A model generated the notes under the pieces. The model had not been told where the DNA came from, did no database searches, and saw only the letters and a program-made list of their open reading frames with translations. Made by a program: the position numbers and the translations under genes. A DNA stretch of 42,133 nt from an uncultured archaeon (lineage in GTDB: Archaea; Thermoproteota; Nitrososphaeria_A; Caldarchaeales; Wolframiiraptoraceae): the NCBI GenBank assembly GCA_937974645.1, contig CALJVH010000022.1:1-42133 (forward strand). Reading direction: 5' to 3'. Shown piece after piece: positions 8,590-17,308 of the stretch (positions are counted from its first letter, which is position 1; the number at the start of each line of letters is the position of its first letter).

Positions 8590-9229
8590 AGGTCTGGGAA
8601 ACCTCAATTCTCTCAACTTTCTTTAATGCCTCCGCGACAAGCTCTTCGGCGGGTAAAGCTTTCTCGATATCCTCGACCTCCTCCAGCTTGGCCGCTGTCG
8701 CCTGCCTTCGGGGCACGAAGAGCGTGCAGCAATCCTCCTGAGGCTTTATCGAGACCTCGTACGTTCCTATCTCCTTCGCCAGTGCGACAATCTCCTCCTT
8801 ATCCAACCCTATGAGCGGTCTTAGGATCGGCATCTTGACGGCGGCATCTATAGCCCTGAGGTTCTGGAGGGTTTGAGAGGAGACTTGGCCCAAGCTCTCG
8901 CCCGTGACTAGGAACACGGCCCGCTCCCACCGAGCTATCCTCTCAGCGATCCTGAGCATGAATCTCCTATACAGGATCACAAGATATCTAGGATCAATTC
9001 TAGCCCTCAGGTATGATTGGATTTCTGCAAGCGGAGCGAGGTATAGGATGCATGAGGGTCCATATCTCGAGAGTATTCTGACCAGCTGGATCGTCTTATA
9101 GACGCTGGATCTCGAGACGAGGGGGAAGCTGTGAAAGTGGAGGTAGGCGAGCTCCACGCCCCTCCTAAGCATGAGATACGAGGAGACGGGTGAATCTATC
9201 CCACCCGAGATCAGGGAGATGGCCCTCAT
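8582..9229 (-). CDS. ThiI-like PP-loop (AANH) sulfurtransferase lacking the THUMP domain
   Basis: MRAISLISGGIDSPVSSYLMLRRGVELAYLHFHSFP (SGGIDSP PP-loop), VTGESLGQVSSQTLQNLRAID, PQEDCCTLFVPRRQATAA. Start taken at the Met before RAISLISGG. Confidence 0.85.
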   Translation of the reverse strand: MRAISLISGGIDSPVSSYLMLRRGVELAYLHFHSFPLVSRSSVYKTIQLVRILSRYGPSCILYLAPLAEIQSYLRARIDPRYLVILYRRFMLRIAERIARWERAVFLVTGESLGQVSSQTLQNLRAIDAAVKMPILRPLIGLDKEEIVALAKEIGTYEVSIKPQEDCCTLFVPRRQATAAKLEEVEDIEKALPAEELVAEALKKVERIEVSQTSI

Positions 9230-9413
9230 AAACTTCCCATAGAACATAACTCGAGCCAACTGTTTAACTTAAACATGTTCCTCTCAAATCATTACCTGTC
9301 GACTCTCCGGCTTGCGAGCATCCTTGAGAGGATGAAACCATAGATAAGTGAGTCTACTAATTGCACTCTTCAAATAATAAATTTTCTCATCCTATACCCG
9401 GACCACCAGCTAG

Positions 9414-10568
9414 CTAGCGCCTACGATATTTTCCGGCTATCTCCTTCACGCATTCGATCACATACTCGATTTCATTTTCCTTGGTCCATCTTCCTATGCT
9501 GAGTCTTAGGCCGCTTTTGGCCTGTCGCTCATTCAATCCTATGGCGAGGAGTACGTGGCTCGGCTCAATCTTGCCGCTCGAGCACGCGGAGCCCGTCGAA
9601 GCCGCTATCCCCCGCTCATTCAGCTCGATTATCAGCGTCTCACCATCAATGAACTCGAGCCAGAAGCTTGCGATCGTCGGCAGCCTCCTCTCTGGATGCC
9701 CGGTTAGGTGAACTCCATCTACCTCGAGCATCCCTTCAATTAGCTTCCTGCAAAGCTTTCTCAGTCTCTCAGCTTCCTCTCTCATGGATTCCTTGGCGAT
9801 CTCACATGCCTTCGCGAATCCCACCGCCCCAGGAATATTCACCGTGCTCGATCTAAGGCCATACTCGTGCCCGCCGCCGTGGAGCAGCGGCTCGAGCCTG
9901 ACTCCATCCCTGACGTATAACCCGCCGATCCCCTTCGGCCCATAGATCTTATGCGCGCTTACCGTCAATAAATCGACCAACATCTCATTGACATTCACTG
10001 GAAGCTTTCCCAGGCTCTGGGCCGCATCGACGTGAAAGTATATCCCGTGTCCTTTGCAAATCTGCCCGATCTCTCTTATCGGCTCTATTGTTGCAATTTC
10101 GTTATTGGCGTGCATTATCGAAACGAGTATAGTGTCCTTTCTAATCGCCCTCTCCACATCATCTGGATCTACGAGGCCATACTTGTTTACGGGGAGATAC
10201 GTCACCTCAAAGCCACTATGCTCGAGCCATCTGCACGGCTCTATAACGCTTAAATGCTCTATCTTAGATGTGATGATATGCCTGCCCTTCTCCTTATTTG
10301 CAAAGGCGATGCCCTTTATTGCAAGGTTATTGCTCTCGGTAGCGCTACTCGTGAATATCAGCTCCATGGGATTAGCGCCAATAAACGCGGCTATTACCTC
10401 CCTGGCCCTCTCAAGCGCCTCCCTGGCCTCCATGCCCCATAAATGAGGGCTCATTGTATTCCCAAATTTCTCGCTAAAATATGGCATCATGGACTTGAAA
10501 ACTCTGGAATCCACGGGTGTAGTGGAAGCATAATCCATGTATACACGGCATGCCGAGATCATATTCAA
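9414..10568 (-). CDS. iscS: Cysteine desulfurase (IscS/NifS family)
   Basis: VYMDYASTTPVDSRV, FTSSATESNNLAIKGIA, DLLTVSAHKIYGPKGIGGLYVR (PLP lysine), AASTGSACSSG (active Cys). Confidence 0.93.
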   Translation of the reverse strand: MNMISACRVYMDYASTTPVDSRVFKSMMPYFSEKFGNTMSPHLWGMEAREALERAREVIAAFIGANPMELIFTSSATESNNLAIKGIAFANKEKGRHIITSKIEHLSVIEPCRWLEHSGFEVTYLPVNKYGLVDPDDVERAIRKDTILVSIMHANNEIATIEPIREIGQICKGHGIYFHVDAAQSLGKLPVNVNEMLVDLLTVSAHKIYGPKGIGGLYVRDGVRLEPLLHGGGHEYGLRSSTVNIPGAVGFAKACEIAKESMREEAERLRKLCRKLIEGMLEVDGVHLTGHPERRLPTIASFWLEFIDGETLIIELNERGIAASTGSACSSGKIEPSHVLLAIGLNERQAKSGLRLSIGRWTKENEIEYVIECVKEIAGKYRRR

Positions 10569-10745
10569 ATTCTAAAATCAGTTATTAAGCCCTCTCAATA
10601 TATGCTCTCCCATCCAATTTTGAAGAAGTTTTTGAGGCATTTGAACTAGGAGGATTTTTCTTAGGCATAATGTTCTCTAACGCAGCATTACTAATTCGCG
10701 CAGTAACCTTATATGAAAGTTTTCGGGACCACGGCTTCAAAATAG

Positions 10746-12149
10746 ATGCGATTCGGCATGAAACTGGGTTGGGGCAGGAGAGCCGCTTTTAAGGTTGTCG
10801 GCATCGCTAGGAGCGCTGATTTGCCTCCACGGCCCGGAATTCGGAGCTTAAAGCTCCTCCTAGTCTTAGAGATGGCCTTCGCGGGTATATACTTAGCCCT
10901 AACCAGAAACCTTCTCATAATTTACCTAACCTCGATAGGGTTTGGTGTCGGCGTTATCTCGGTCATAATGGTGATCGCGACTGCTATATCGTCAGTAGTT
11001 TCCATGACCTTGTGGAGATTTCCGGGCTTCCTGACCCGGCGGGTTAAGCCTAAGCTCCTGTTGTTCCACGCGCTTGAGCGGATCTTCTGGATGCCGATGA
11101 TCTTTGTGAGGAATATGCTGAGCATAGCGGTCTTCTACGCCGTGATAAGCACCTCCTCAACCTTCATAAGCTCTTTCATTAACCTGCTAATTTACTCTTC
11201 CTTCGATGAGGCTGGCGTGAGGGACGTTACTGCGAAGCGGACTATCGCGGGCAACTTGATGAGCATAATCGGCTCCGCGGCGGCAATAATCGTGCTCGCG
11301 GCGCTGCCACCCGACCTCAAGTTCACTACGACATTTCTCATCGGCCCCCTTATAGGCCTCCTCTCAACACTTATGCTCGTCCTGGCGGATATGAGCAATC
11401 TCGAGGGCGTGGAGGTGCCGCGGAAAATAGGAAGGCCGGAGCAGATGTTTACCATATCGTCATTCCTGCTCGCGATGTTGACATCCAGCAGCCTGCTCGG
11501 GATAGTGTGGACTCCCTATTTAATGAATGTCCTGAGAGCCCCAGACTACCTCGCGGCGGCGATGAACTTCGCATCAACAACCTTCGGAATACTTGGCTCA
11601 GCCTTCTGGGCAAGGAAGTCCCTTAAAAGCTTCAGACTCGCCCTTGGAAGCCTGATTCTAGTCCCGATGGCGGCCTTCCTCACTCCAGTGCCCGCGGCCC
11701 ATCTTGGAATATCGGCATTCGGCACTTTCATGTTTACCGGAGCGAACTTTCTTGGTAACTTTCTCTTCGCTAAATACTTAAGGGAGTTTGGGGCGGTCAA
11801 GTCGAGTATAATGCTATCGACCTTAACAAACCTTTCACAACTTCTAGCAACGCCTTTTGGTATGCTTTTTGGCCAGAACTACCTCCTCCTATTCGCCTCG
11901 GTTATCGCTGTTAGGCTCCTCTCCGTCGCCCTAGCATTTCTCACCGTGCCGGAGGTCGCGGCCGTGCCCGAAGAGGCTGCGAGGACGTATTCGCAGCTCC
12001 TCTACACGAATAGTCTCATGGGCTACACGTACATCTTGGAGACGAGCAAGGAAATGATAGCCCTCATGCTTAGACTACTCGCTCTCGCCTCGGTCTTCGC
12101 ACTTCTCTACATACTTTATAGACTCGTATTCTTTCTTGCCGGGCTCTAA
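10746..12149 (+). CDS. Major facilitator superfamily-like multi-spanning transporter
   Basis: About 12 hydrophobic segments across 467 aa, MFS-like organisation. Confidence 0.65.
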   Translation: MRFGMKLGWGRRAAFKVVGIARSADLPPRPGIRSLKLLLVLEMAFAGIYLALTRNLLIIYLTSIGFGVGVISVIMVIATAISSVVSMTLWRFPGFLTRRVKPKLLLFHALERIFWMPMIFVRNMLSIAVFYAVISTSSTFISSFINLLIYSSFDEAGVRDVTAKRTIAGNLMSIIGSAAAIIVLAALPPDLKFTTTFLIGPLIGLLSTLMLVLADMSNLEGVEVPRKIGRPEQMFTISSFLLAMLTSSSLLGIVWTPYLMNVLRAPDYLAAAMNFASTTFGILGSAFWARKSLKSFRLALGSLILVPMAAFLTPVPAAHLGISAFGTFMFTGANFLGNFLFAKYLREFGAVKSSIMLSTLTNLSQLLATPFGMLFGQNYLLLFASVIAVRLLSVALAFLTVPEVAAVPEEAARTYSQLLYTNSLMGYTYILETSKEMIALMLRLLALASVFALLYILYRLVFFLAGL

Positions 12150-12189
12150 GGGTTTGACAGCGGTAAGCTAAATAGATGCCAGCCTCGCA

Positions 12190-12837
12190 GTGTTTGGGAT
12201 GAACAGCTTAGGCGACGAAATGCTTAAGGAGTTCTTATCCCAACTCGCTTCGGAGCTCATCACTCTAATCCCAAAGCTCATTTTGGCGATAATAGTGATG
12301 ATAATCGCTTTCTTGGTGGTCAAGTTCATGGGCAATGTAATCAAGAAGCTGCTCGCCCTCGCGAACCTCGATGAGGCAATAGTGCGGCATCTCGGGATAA
12401 GGTTTCCGATATCCCTTAACTCGTTAATTCTCTGGATCTTCTATATTGGGGTCTTCTTAGCAACCATCTATGGGCTGATGCATATATTCCTGGGACCGCC
12501 ATATCTGGAGCTGGCCAACTCCGTACTCATCTACGGCGCGAGGGTGATAAGCGTTATAGTACTGGCCCTCCTCCTCTTCACAGCCTTCTCCGCCATAATA
12601 GAGAAGATAAAGGTTGAAAGCCGGTTAAAGGGATACTTACTTTTCGTAATGATTCTTCTCATAACAGCCATGCTGATAGACATAACCGCCCTAAGCGAGC
12701 CCGTCAAGCAAGCCCTTTACACGGGCCTAGCTGCGGGGATAGGAGCCTCTCTCATAATATTCTCCATCTGGTTCTTCTTTGGTGATTTTGTGGAAAAGTT
12801 CCTCGAGAAACCAAGCAGGAGGAAGCAATCAGGATGA
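12190..12837 (+). CDS. Membrane protein with TM-helix repeat (mechanosensitive-channel-like)
   Basis: LIPKLILAIIVMIIAFLVVKFMGNVIKKLLALANLDEAIVRHLG resembles the conserved TM-helix of MscS-related proteins. Confidence 0.55.
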   Translation: MFGMNSLGDEMLKEFLSQLASELITLIPKLILAIIVMIIAFLVVKFMGNVIKKLLALANLDEAIVRHLGIRFPISLNSLILWIFYIGVFLATIYGLMHIFLGPPYLELANSVLIYGARVISVIVLALLLFTAFSAIIEKIKVESRLKGYLLFVMILLITAMLIDITALSEPVKQALYTGLAAGIGASLIIFSIWFFFGDFVEKFLEKPSRRKQSG

Positions 12838-12929
12838 TTGAAAGGCTATAATTAAGCCCCTATACTTCTTGAGGGGAGCAGGGGGAAGACTCAATAAATA
12901 GCCCCGCATATATCATTTTTGGAGGTAAC

Positions 12930-13955
12930 GTGCCGCGTCGAAGTAGCCGGGAGATCGAGAATGGCTCGGGGATGATGGCTGAGGAAAGGAGGAGGGTCTA
13001 TCTCCGGATTGAGGATCTCCCCTCGGTCGGGGCGGCTACGGCCCAGAAGCTTAGGGAGATAGGATTCTCGACTATAGAGTCCCTGGCAACGGCCACCATC
13101 GCCGAACTGGCAGCCGCTGGGATAGGCGAGAAGAGGGCTGCGGAGATAATTGCAGCAGCCAGGGAGGCGATAGAAGTAAGCTGGGTGACAGCTAAGCAGC
13201 TAGCTGAGTTAAAGAGGAACATCGGGAGAATAACGACTGGAAGCAGGGCGCTCGATAACCTGATCGGCGGGGGTGTTGAGACCCAATCGATAACCGAGTT
13301 CTTTGGAGAGTTTGGAAGCGGTAAGTCTCAGCTCTGCCACCAGCTGGCAGTCAATGTCCAGCTTCCACCTGAGAGGGGAGGTTTAGGCGGCGGCGCCCTC
13401 TACATAGACACTGAGAACACTTTCAGAATTGAGCGTATAGCCCAAATGGCAAAGCATGTTGGGCTTGATCCTGATGAGGCTTGTGAGCGGATAGTATACG
13501 CGGAAGCTTATAACAGTGATCATCAGATTCTCTTACTCGAGAAGGCTGATAAGGTGATTAAGGAAAATAATGTCAGGCTAATAATCATAGACTCGCTCAC
13601 AGCGCATTTCAGGAGTGAGTATGTTGGGAGGCAGAGCCTTCCTGAGAGACAGCAGAAGCTCAACAAACATATGCATAAGCTCCTCAGGCTGGCTAGAGCT
13701 TTCAATGCCGCGGCGGTTGTCACAAACCAAGTCATGGCTAGACCTGACGAGTTCTTCAGCGCGATGGCCGTGCTCCCGGTAGGAGGGCACATCGTCGGCC
13801 ATACGAGCCACACGAGAATCTATCTGAGAAAGGCCGCCGGTAAGAATGTTAGGATAGCGAGGCTCGTGGCAAGCCCATACCTTCCGGAGGGAGAGGCATT
13901 ACTCAGGATAACGGAAAATGGTATCGAAGACATTGGGGATGAGCAGGAGGCTTAG
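12930..13955 (+). CDS. radA: DNA repair and recombination protein RadA
   Basis: HhH N-terminus ([24 protein letters not shown]), Walker [62 protein letters not shown]. Confidence 0.97.
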   Translation: MPRRSSREIENGSGMMAEERRRVYLRIEDLPSVGAATAQKLREIGFSTIESLATATIAELAAAGIGEKRAAEIIAAAREAIEVSWVTAKQLAELKRNIGRITTGSRALDNLIGGGVETQSITEFFGEFGSGKSQLCHQLAVNVQLPPERGGLGGGALYIDTENTFRIERIAQMAKHVGLDPDEACERIVYAEAYNSDHQILLLEKADKVIKENNVRLIIIDSLTAHFRSEYVGRQSLPERQQKLNKHMHKLLRLARAFNAAAVVTNQVMARPDEFFSAMAVLPVGGHIVGHTSHTRIYLRKAAGKNVRIARLVASPYLPEGEALLRITENGIEDIGDEQEA

Positions 13956-14001
13956 GCCGGGGACATCGCGAGTGGATTGAGTATGTTCTCGCCTGGAATA
14001 A

Positions 14002-14350
14002 TCCCGTTCCGATATACTCAACTATTTCGACCATGGCCGCGATGAGACGGAGAGAGTGATCTGCTTGCAGCACATCGGGCCATTATTCGACGTGTTGGGA
14101 GTATGTAGTGATGATCCGAATGGAGGGAAAAGGGGCTTCTCATAAGGCTTATACTCCGGGTGGAGTATGCCGTTTTCTATCCACAATCCGACCGTTATCT
14201 CCTGACAATCACTCATCTCTCCATTGAATAGGCTTTCGTACATGTTTAGCATCTGAACCTTAGCCCGGCTGTGTTTCCAGGAATTTCCAGATGAATTTTG
14301 GTAGCTTTAGCCTGAGCGAGCCTTGGCCGCGGTCCTCGCAGACGAGCCCA
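14002..14350. pseudogene. Mixed decayed coding fragments downstream of radA
   Basis: Minus strand: LQEYRAGLVCEDRGQGSLRLKLPKFIWKFLETQPG* then MLNMYESLFNGEMSDCQEITVGLWIENGILHPEYKPYEKP. Plus strand 14002-14145: SRSDILNYFDHGRDETERVICLQHIGPLFDVLGVCSDDPNGGKRGFS*. Confidence 0.5.
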
Positions 14351-14445
14351 GCCCTGTATTCTTGAAGAAGAGGGGAGAGTTATATATCTCGATGATGAGT
14401 TATTCTCGCGCTAACGCAAACAAGGTATGGATGGTGAGGGGCCGA

Positions 14446-14850
14446 ATGAGCCAGCCGAGCAGCAAGATCTTGAGAAACTTCTTCACCCTGCTCTTCTCCG
14501 GTAAGCTTAGTAAGGCTGAAGAAGCTCTGGGCAAGCTGGAGAAAAGGCTCGGCAATAATAGCTACTATAAAGCGCTCTATGGAGTGTACTATGCCTACAT
14601 CACTGATGATCGTGATTCATTCCTATTCCAGCTCTGGAAAAGATACTTGAATGGCGAGGATAAGGCGAAGTTGAAAGAATTATTCACAGGTCTTCTCAAA
14701 GAGGCGTATGATCCTCCTAAGGATTTCATCCAAGCATGGGTAGACTTGATTGACATGATGAATTCCCTCCCAGTACCGCATAAGCTGGCGAGGGAATATG
14801 AGGCTGGAAAAGTGGAAGGCGGAGAAGAAGGAGAATTAAAGTCTGAGTAA
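14446..14850 (+). CDS. Conserved-looking hypothetical protein
   Basis: MSQPSSKILRNFFTLLFSGKLSKAEEALGKLEKRLGNNSYYKALYGVYYAYITDDRDSFLFQLWKRY. ATG 14446 is preceded by GTGAGGGG (SD-like). A TATA box (TTATATATC, ~14380) lies inside the longer ORF-track version, which argues against start 14323. Confidence 0.6.
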   Translation: MSQPSSKILRNFFTLLFSGKLSKAEEALGKLEKRLGNNSYYKALYGVYYAYITDDRDSFLFQLWKRYLNGEDKAKLKELFTGLLKEAYDPPKDFIQAWVDLIDMMNSLPVPHKLAREYEAGKVEGGEEGELKSE

Positions 14851-14857
14851 AGTATAG

Positions 14858-16858
14858 CTACTCTAGTCTGAAGTGCTTAATGATTTTCTCGGCGATCGCC
14901 TCGGGAGTAAAACCAAAGTCTCTCATTAAATCTTTGTAGGGCGCCGATTTCCCGAATTTCTCGATGCTTATCACGAGGCCATCGTCACCAACATGCTTGT
15001 ACCAGCAGAGCCCGACTCCAGCCTCTATCGCGACCCTCCGCTTGATGGACTTAGGAATAACCTTCCTCTTATAGTCCTCGTCCTGAAGCTCGAATACCTC
15101 GAATGATGCCATGTTAACGACCCTAGCCTTAAGCCCCTGCTTCCCGAGGACCTTCGTCGCTTCAAGGGCTAAATGTACTTCAGAGCCTGAGGCGATTATT
15201 AGTAGATCAGGCTCATCATCAGCGTCTACCAGAATATATGCCCCCCTCTTGATGCTCTCAGCTGGCGGGTATATGCTCCTATCTAAAGTAGGAACGCCTT
15301 GTCTCGTGAGTATTATGGCGGTGGGTCCATCATTCCGGCTTATCGCCATATCCCATGCAACCGCAACCTCGTTAGAATCGCATGGCCTTATAACCCACAT
15401 ATTCGGTATGAGCCTTAGAGATGACAACTGCTCTACAGGCTGGTGCGTAGGTCCATCCTCGCCTATCCACACCGAGTCGTGGGTGAATACATAGATTACC
15501 TGGAGTCCGGCCATCGCCGCCATCCGGATGGCGGGTCTCATGTAATCTGAAAAGACGAGGAATGTTCCACCATAGGGTATGAGTCCACCATGATAAGCTA
15601 TGCCATTCATTATAACTCCCATCGCATGCTCTCTGACACCATAATGTATGAACCTCCCGAGAAGATTATCTGCCTGGAAGCTTCCATAATCATGGAGGTA
15701 GGTGCCCGTGGATTCGGCGAGATCTGCTGACCCTCCAATCATGAGAGGTAGATGCTTAGCGAGCGCGTTAACCACTTTATTACTCGCCTGCCTAGTAGCA
15801 AGGGCCTCATCCTTGCTGAAGATTGGGAGATGCTTCTTGTATTGAGCTCCCCAATCCCTGTTAAATGCTCTGAGTAAGAGGTCGGCGAGCTCCGGATAAT
15901 TCTCCTTATATCTCTCAAACACTCTCCTCCACTCGGCCTCCTTTTTCTCGCCATCCTCGATCTTTTCTCTCCTATACTCCCAAACCTCCTCCGGGATATA
16001 GAATTCCTCCAAAGGCCATCCAATCTTCTTTTTAACCTCAATTACTACCTCTTTCCCCAGCGGAGAGCCATGCGCCTTACAATTATCCTGCATCGGTGTT
16101 CCATAGGCTAGATGCGTTCTCACAGCTATGAAGGAGGGTCTCGAGGTTTCCTCCTTCGCCCTCTTTAATGCTTTTTCCAGCTCGACGAGATCGTAGCCAT
16201 CTTCAACGTTCTGAACATGCCACCCGAACGCCTCGAACCTCTCCAGCACATTCTCGGACCATGCGAGCGACGTCGGCCCATCTATCGAAACCCTGTTATT
16301 GTCCCAGACGACTATTAGCTTGTGAAGCTTCAGGTGGCCGGCGAGCGCTCCAACCTCGCTCGATACACCTTCCATGAGGTCGCCATCGCTACATAGGACG
16401 TAAGTGTAATGATCGATGACGTTGAAACCTTTCCTATTGAAGTAGCTTGAGAGATATTTCTCGGCGATCGCCATGCCGACCGCGTTCCCGAATCCCTGCC
16501 CCAGAGGCCCAGTAGTGGTCTCGACACCCGGCGTCAGCCAGCTCTCCGGATGACCCGGCGTCCTGCTATTGAGCTGCCTGAAGTTCTTGAGATCATCAAG
16601 CGTTATGTCATATCCGTTCACGAAGAGCGTGGCATAAAGCATCGCGCTCGCATGACCTGCCGAGAGGACAAACCTATCCCTGTCGATCCATTTCGGGTTC
16701 TTTGGGTTAAACTTCAGAAAGCGGTCAAAAATCAGATAGGAAATGTGTGCCGCCCCCAGAGGCATGCCGGGGTGGCCCGACCTCGCCCGTTCAACCTGGT
16801 CAAGGCTTAGGAATCTGATGGTGTTTATTACGAGCGCATCTATGGATTTCCCGCTCAT
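14858..16858 (-). CDS. tkt: Transketolase, full length (single polypeptide)
   Basis: SGHPGMPLGAAHISYLIFDRFLKFNPKNPKW, TPGHPESWLTPGVETTTGPLGQGFGNAVGMAIAEK, GDGDLMEG-like CSDGDLMEGVSSE, C-terminal IYVFTHDSVWIGEDGPTHQPVEQLSSLR. Confidence 0.97.
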   Translation of the reverse strand: MSGKSIDALVINTIRFLSLDQVERARSGHPGMPLGAAHISYLIFDRFLKFNPKNPKWIDRDRFVLSAGHASAMLYATLFVNGYDITLDDLKNFRQLNSRTPGHPESWLTPGVETTTGPLGQGFGNAVGMAIAEKYLSSYFNRKGFNVIDHYTYVLCSDGDLMEGVSSEVGALAGHLKLHKLIVVWDNNRVSIDGPTSLAWSENVLERFEAFGWHVQNVEDGYDLVELEKALKRAKEETSRPSFIAVRTHLAYGTPMQDNCKAHGSPLGKEVVIEVKKKIGWPLEEFYIPEEVWEYRREKIEDGEKKEAEWRRVFERYKENYPELADLLLRAFNRDWGAQYKKHLPIFSKDEALATRQASNKVVNALAKHLPLMIGGSADLAESTGTYLHDYGSFQADNLLGRFIHYGVREHAMGVIMNGIAYHGGLIPYGGTFLVFSDYMRPAIRMAAMAGLQVIYVFTHDSVWIGEDGPTHQPVEQLSSLRLIPNMWVIRPCDSNEVAVAWDMAISRNDGPTAIILTRQGVPTLDRSIYPPAESIKRGAYILVDADDEPDLLIIASGSEVHLALEATKVLGKQGLKARVVNMASFEVFELQDEDYKRKVIPKSIKRRVAIEAGVGLCWYKHVGDDGLVISIEKFGKSAPYKDLMRDFGFTPEAIAEKIIKHFRLE

Positions 16859-16935
16859 CTCGTGTGGTTTATTGGAGATATCCTAATTAATATAATTGAA
16901 CAGTCCACATCCAACCTGTTATTTGAACTCTCTCG

Positions 16936-17211
16936 TCAAAGTATGTTGGAGACGACTATTAGGCTGATGAGCCACATTGCCGCATAGGCTGTTGCCCCGC
17001 TTAGGTAAAGTTTTCTACCAAGCTTTATTCTCTGTTCCGGGGAAGACGTCACCCTGAGAATTATCGCCGAGATAACGTATGCGGCGATTGCGGCCGCTAC
17101 TCCGAGGAATATAGTTGGCTCATATAGCTTCAAGATCGCGGTTAGGGAGCCCATCACCATGCCCCCGAAGAACCTAGCCCAGTAAAGCTTGTCCTCAAGC
17201 CTCAACTCCAA
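16936..17211 (-). CDS. Small three-helix membrane protein (possibly archaeal EMC6-like)
   Basis: LEDKLYWARFFGGMVMGSLTAILKLYEPTIFLGVAAAIAAYVISAIIL...; EMC6 similarity is a weak visual guess. Confidence 0.5.
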   Translation of the reverse strand: MELRLEDKLYWARFFGGMVMGSLTAILKLYEPTIFLGVAAAIAAYVISAIILRVTSSPEQRIKLGRKLYLSGATAYAAMWLISLIVVSNIL

Positions 17212-17308
17212 CCCACCATCCTCAAAATGCTAAGCCCTATTAACATTTGCGCGGAAATACTTGTTAATATAAAAGTATCTTCATTACGAATAAGATTAGT
17301 ACGAGCTG

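Noticed and set aside
9260-9413. Possible C/D box sRNA in the gap between thiI-like and iscS genes (GGATGAAACC...GTGAGTC)
   Set aside because: The boxes do not match RUGAUGA/CUGA and no terminal stem is present.
10583-10790. Open frame ALSIYALPSNFEEVFEAFELGGFFLGIMFSNAALLIRAVTLYESFRDHGFKIDA... upstream of the MFS gene
   Set aside because: No good start codon, runs into the MFS gene in another frame, and no family recognised; too weak to call.
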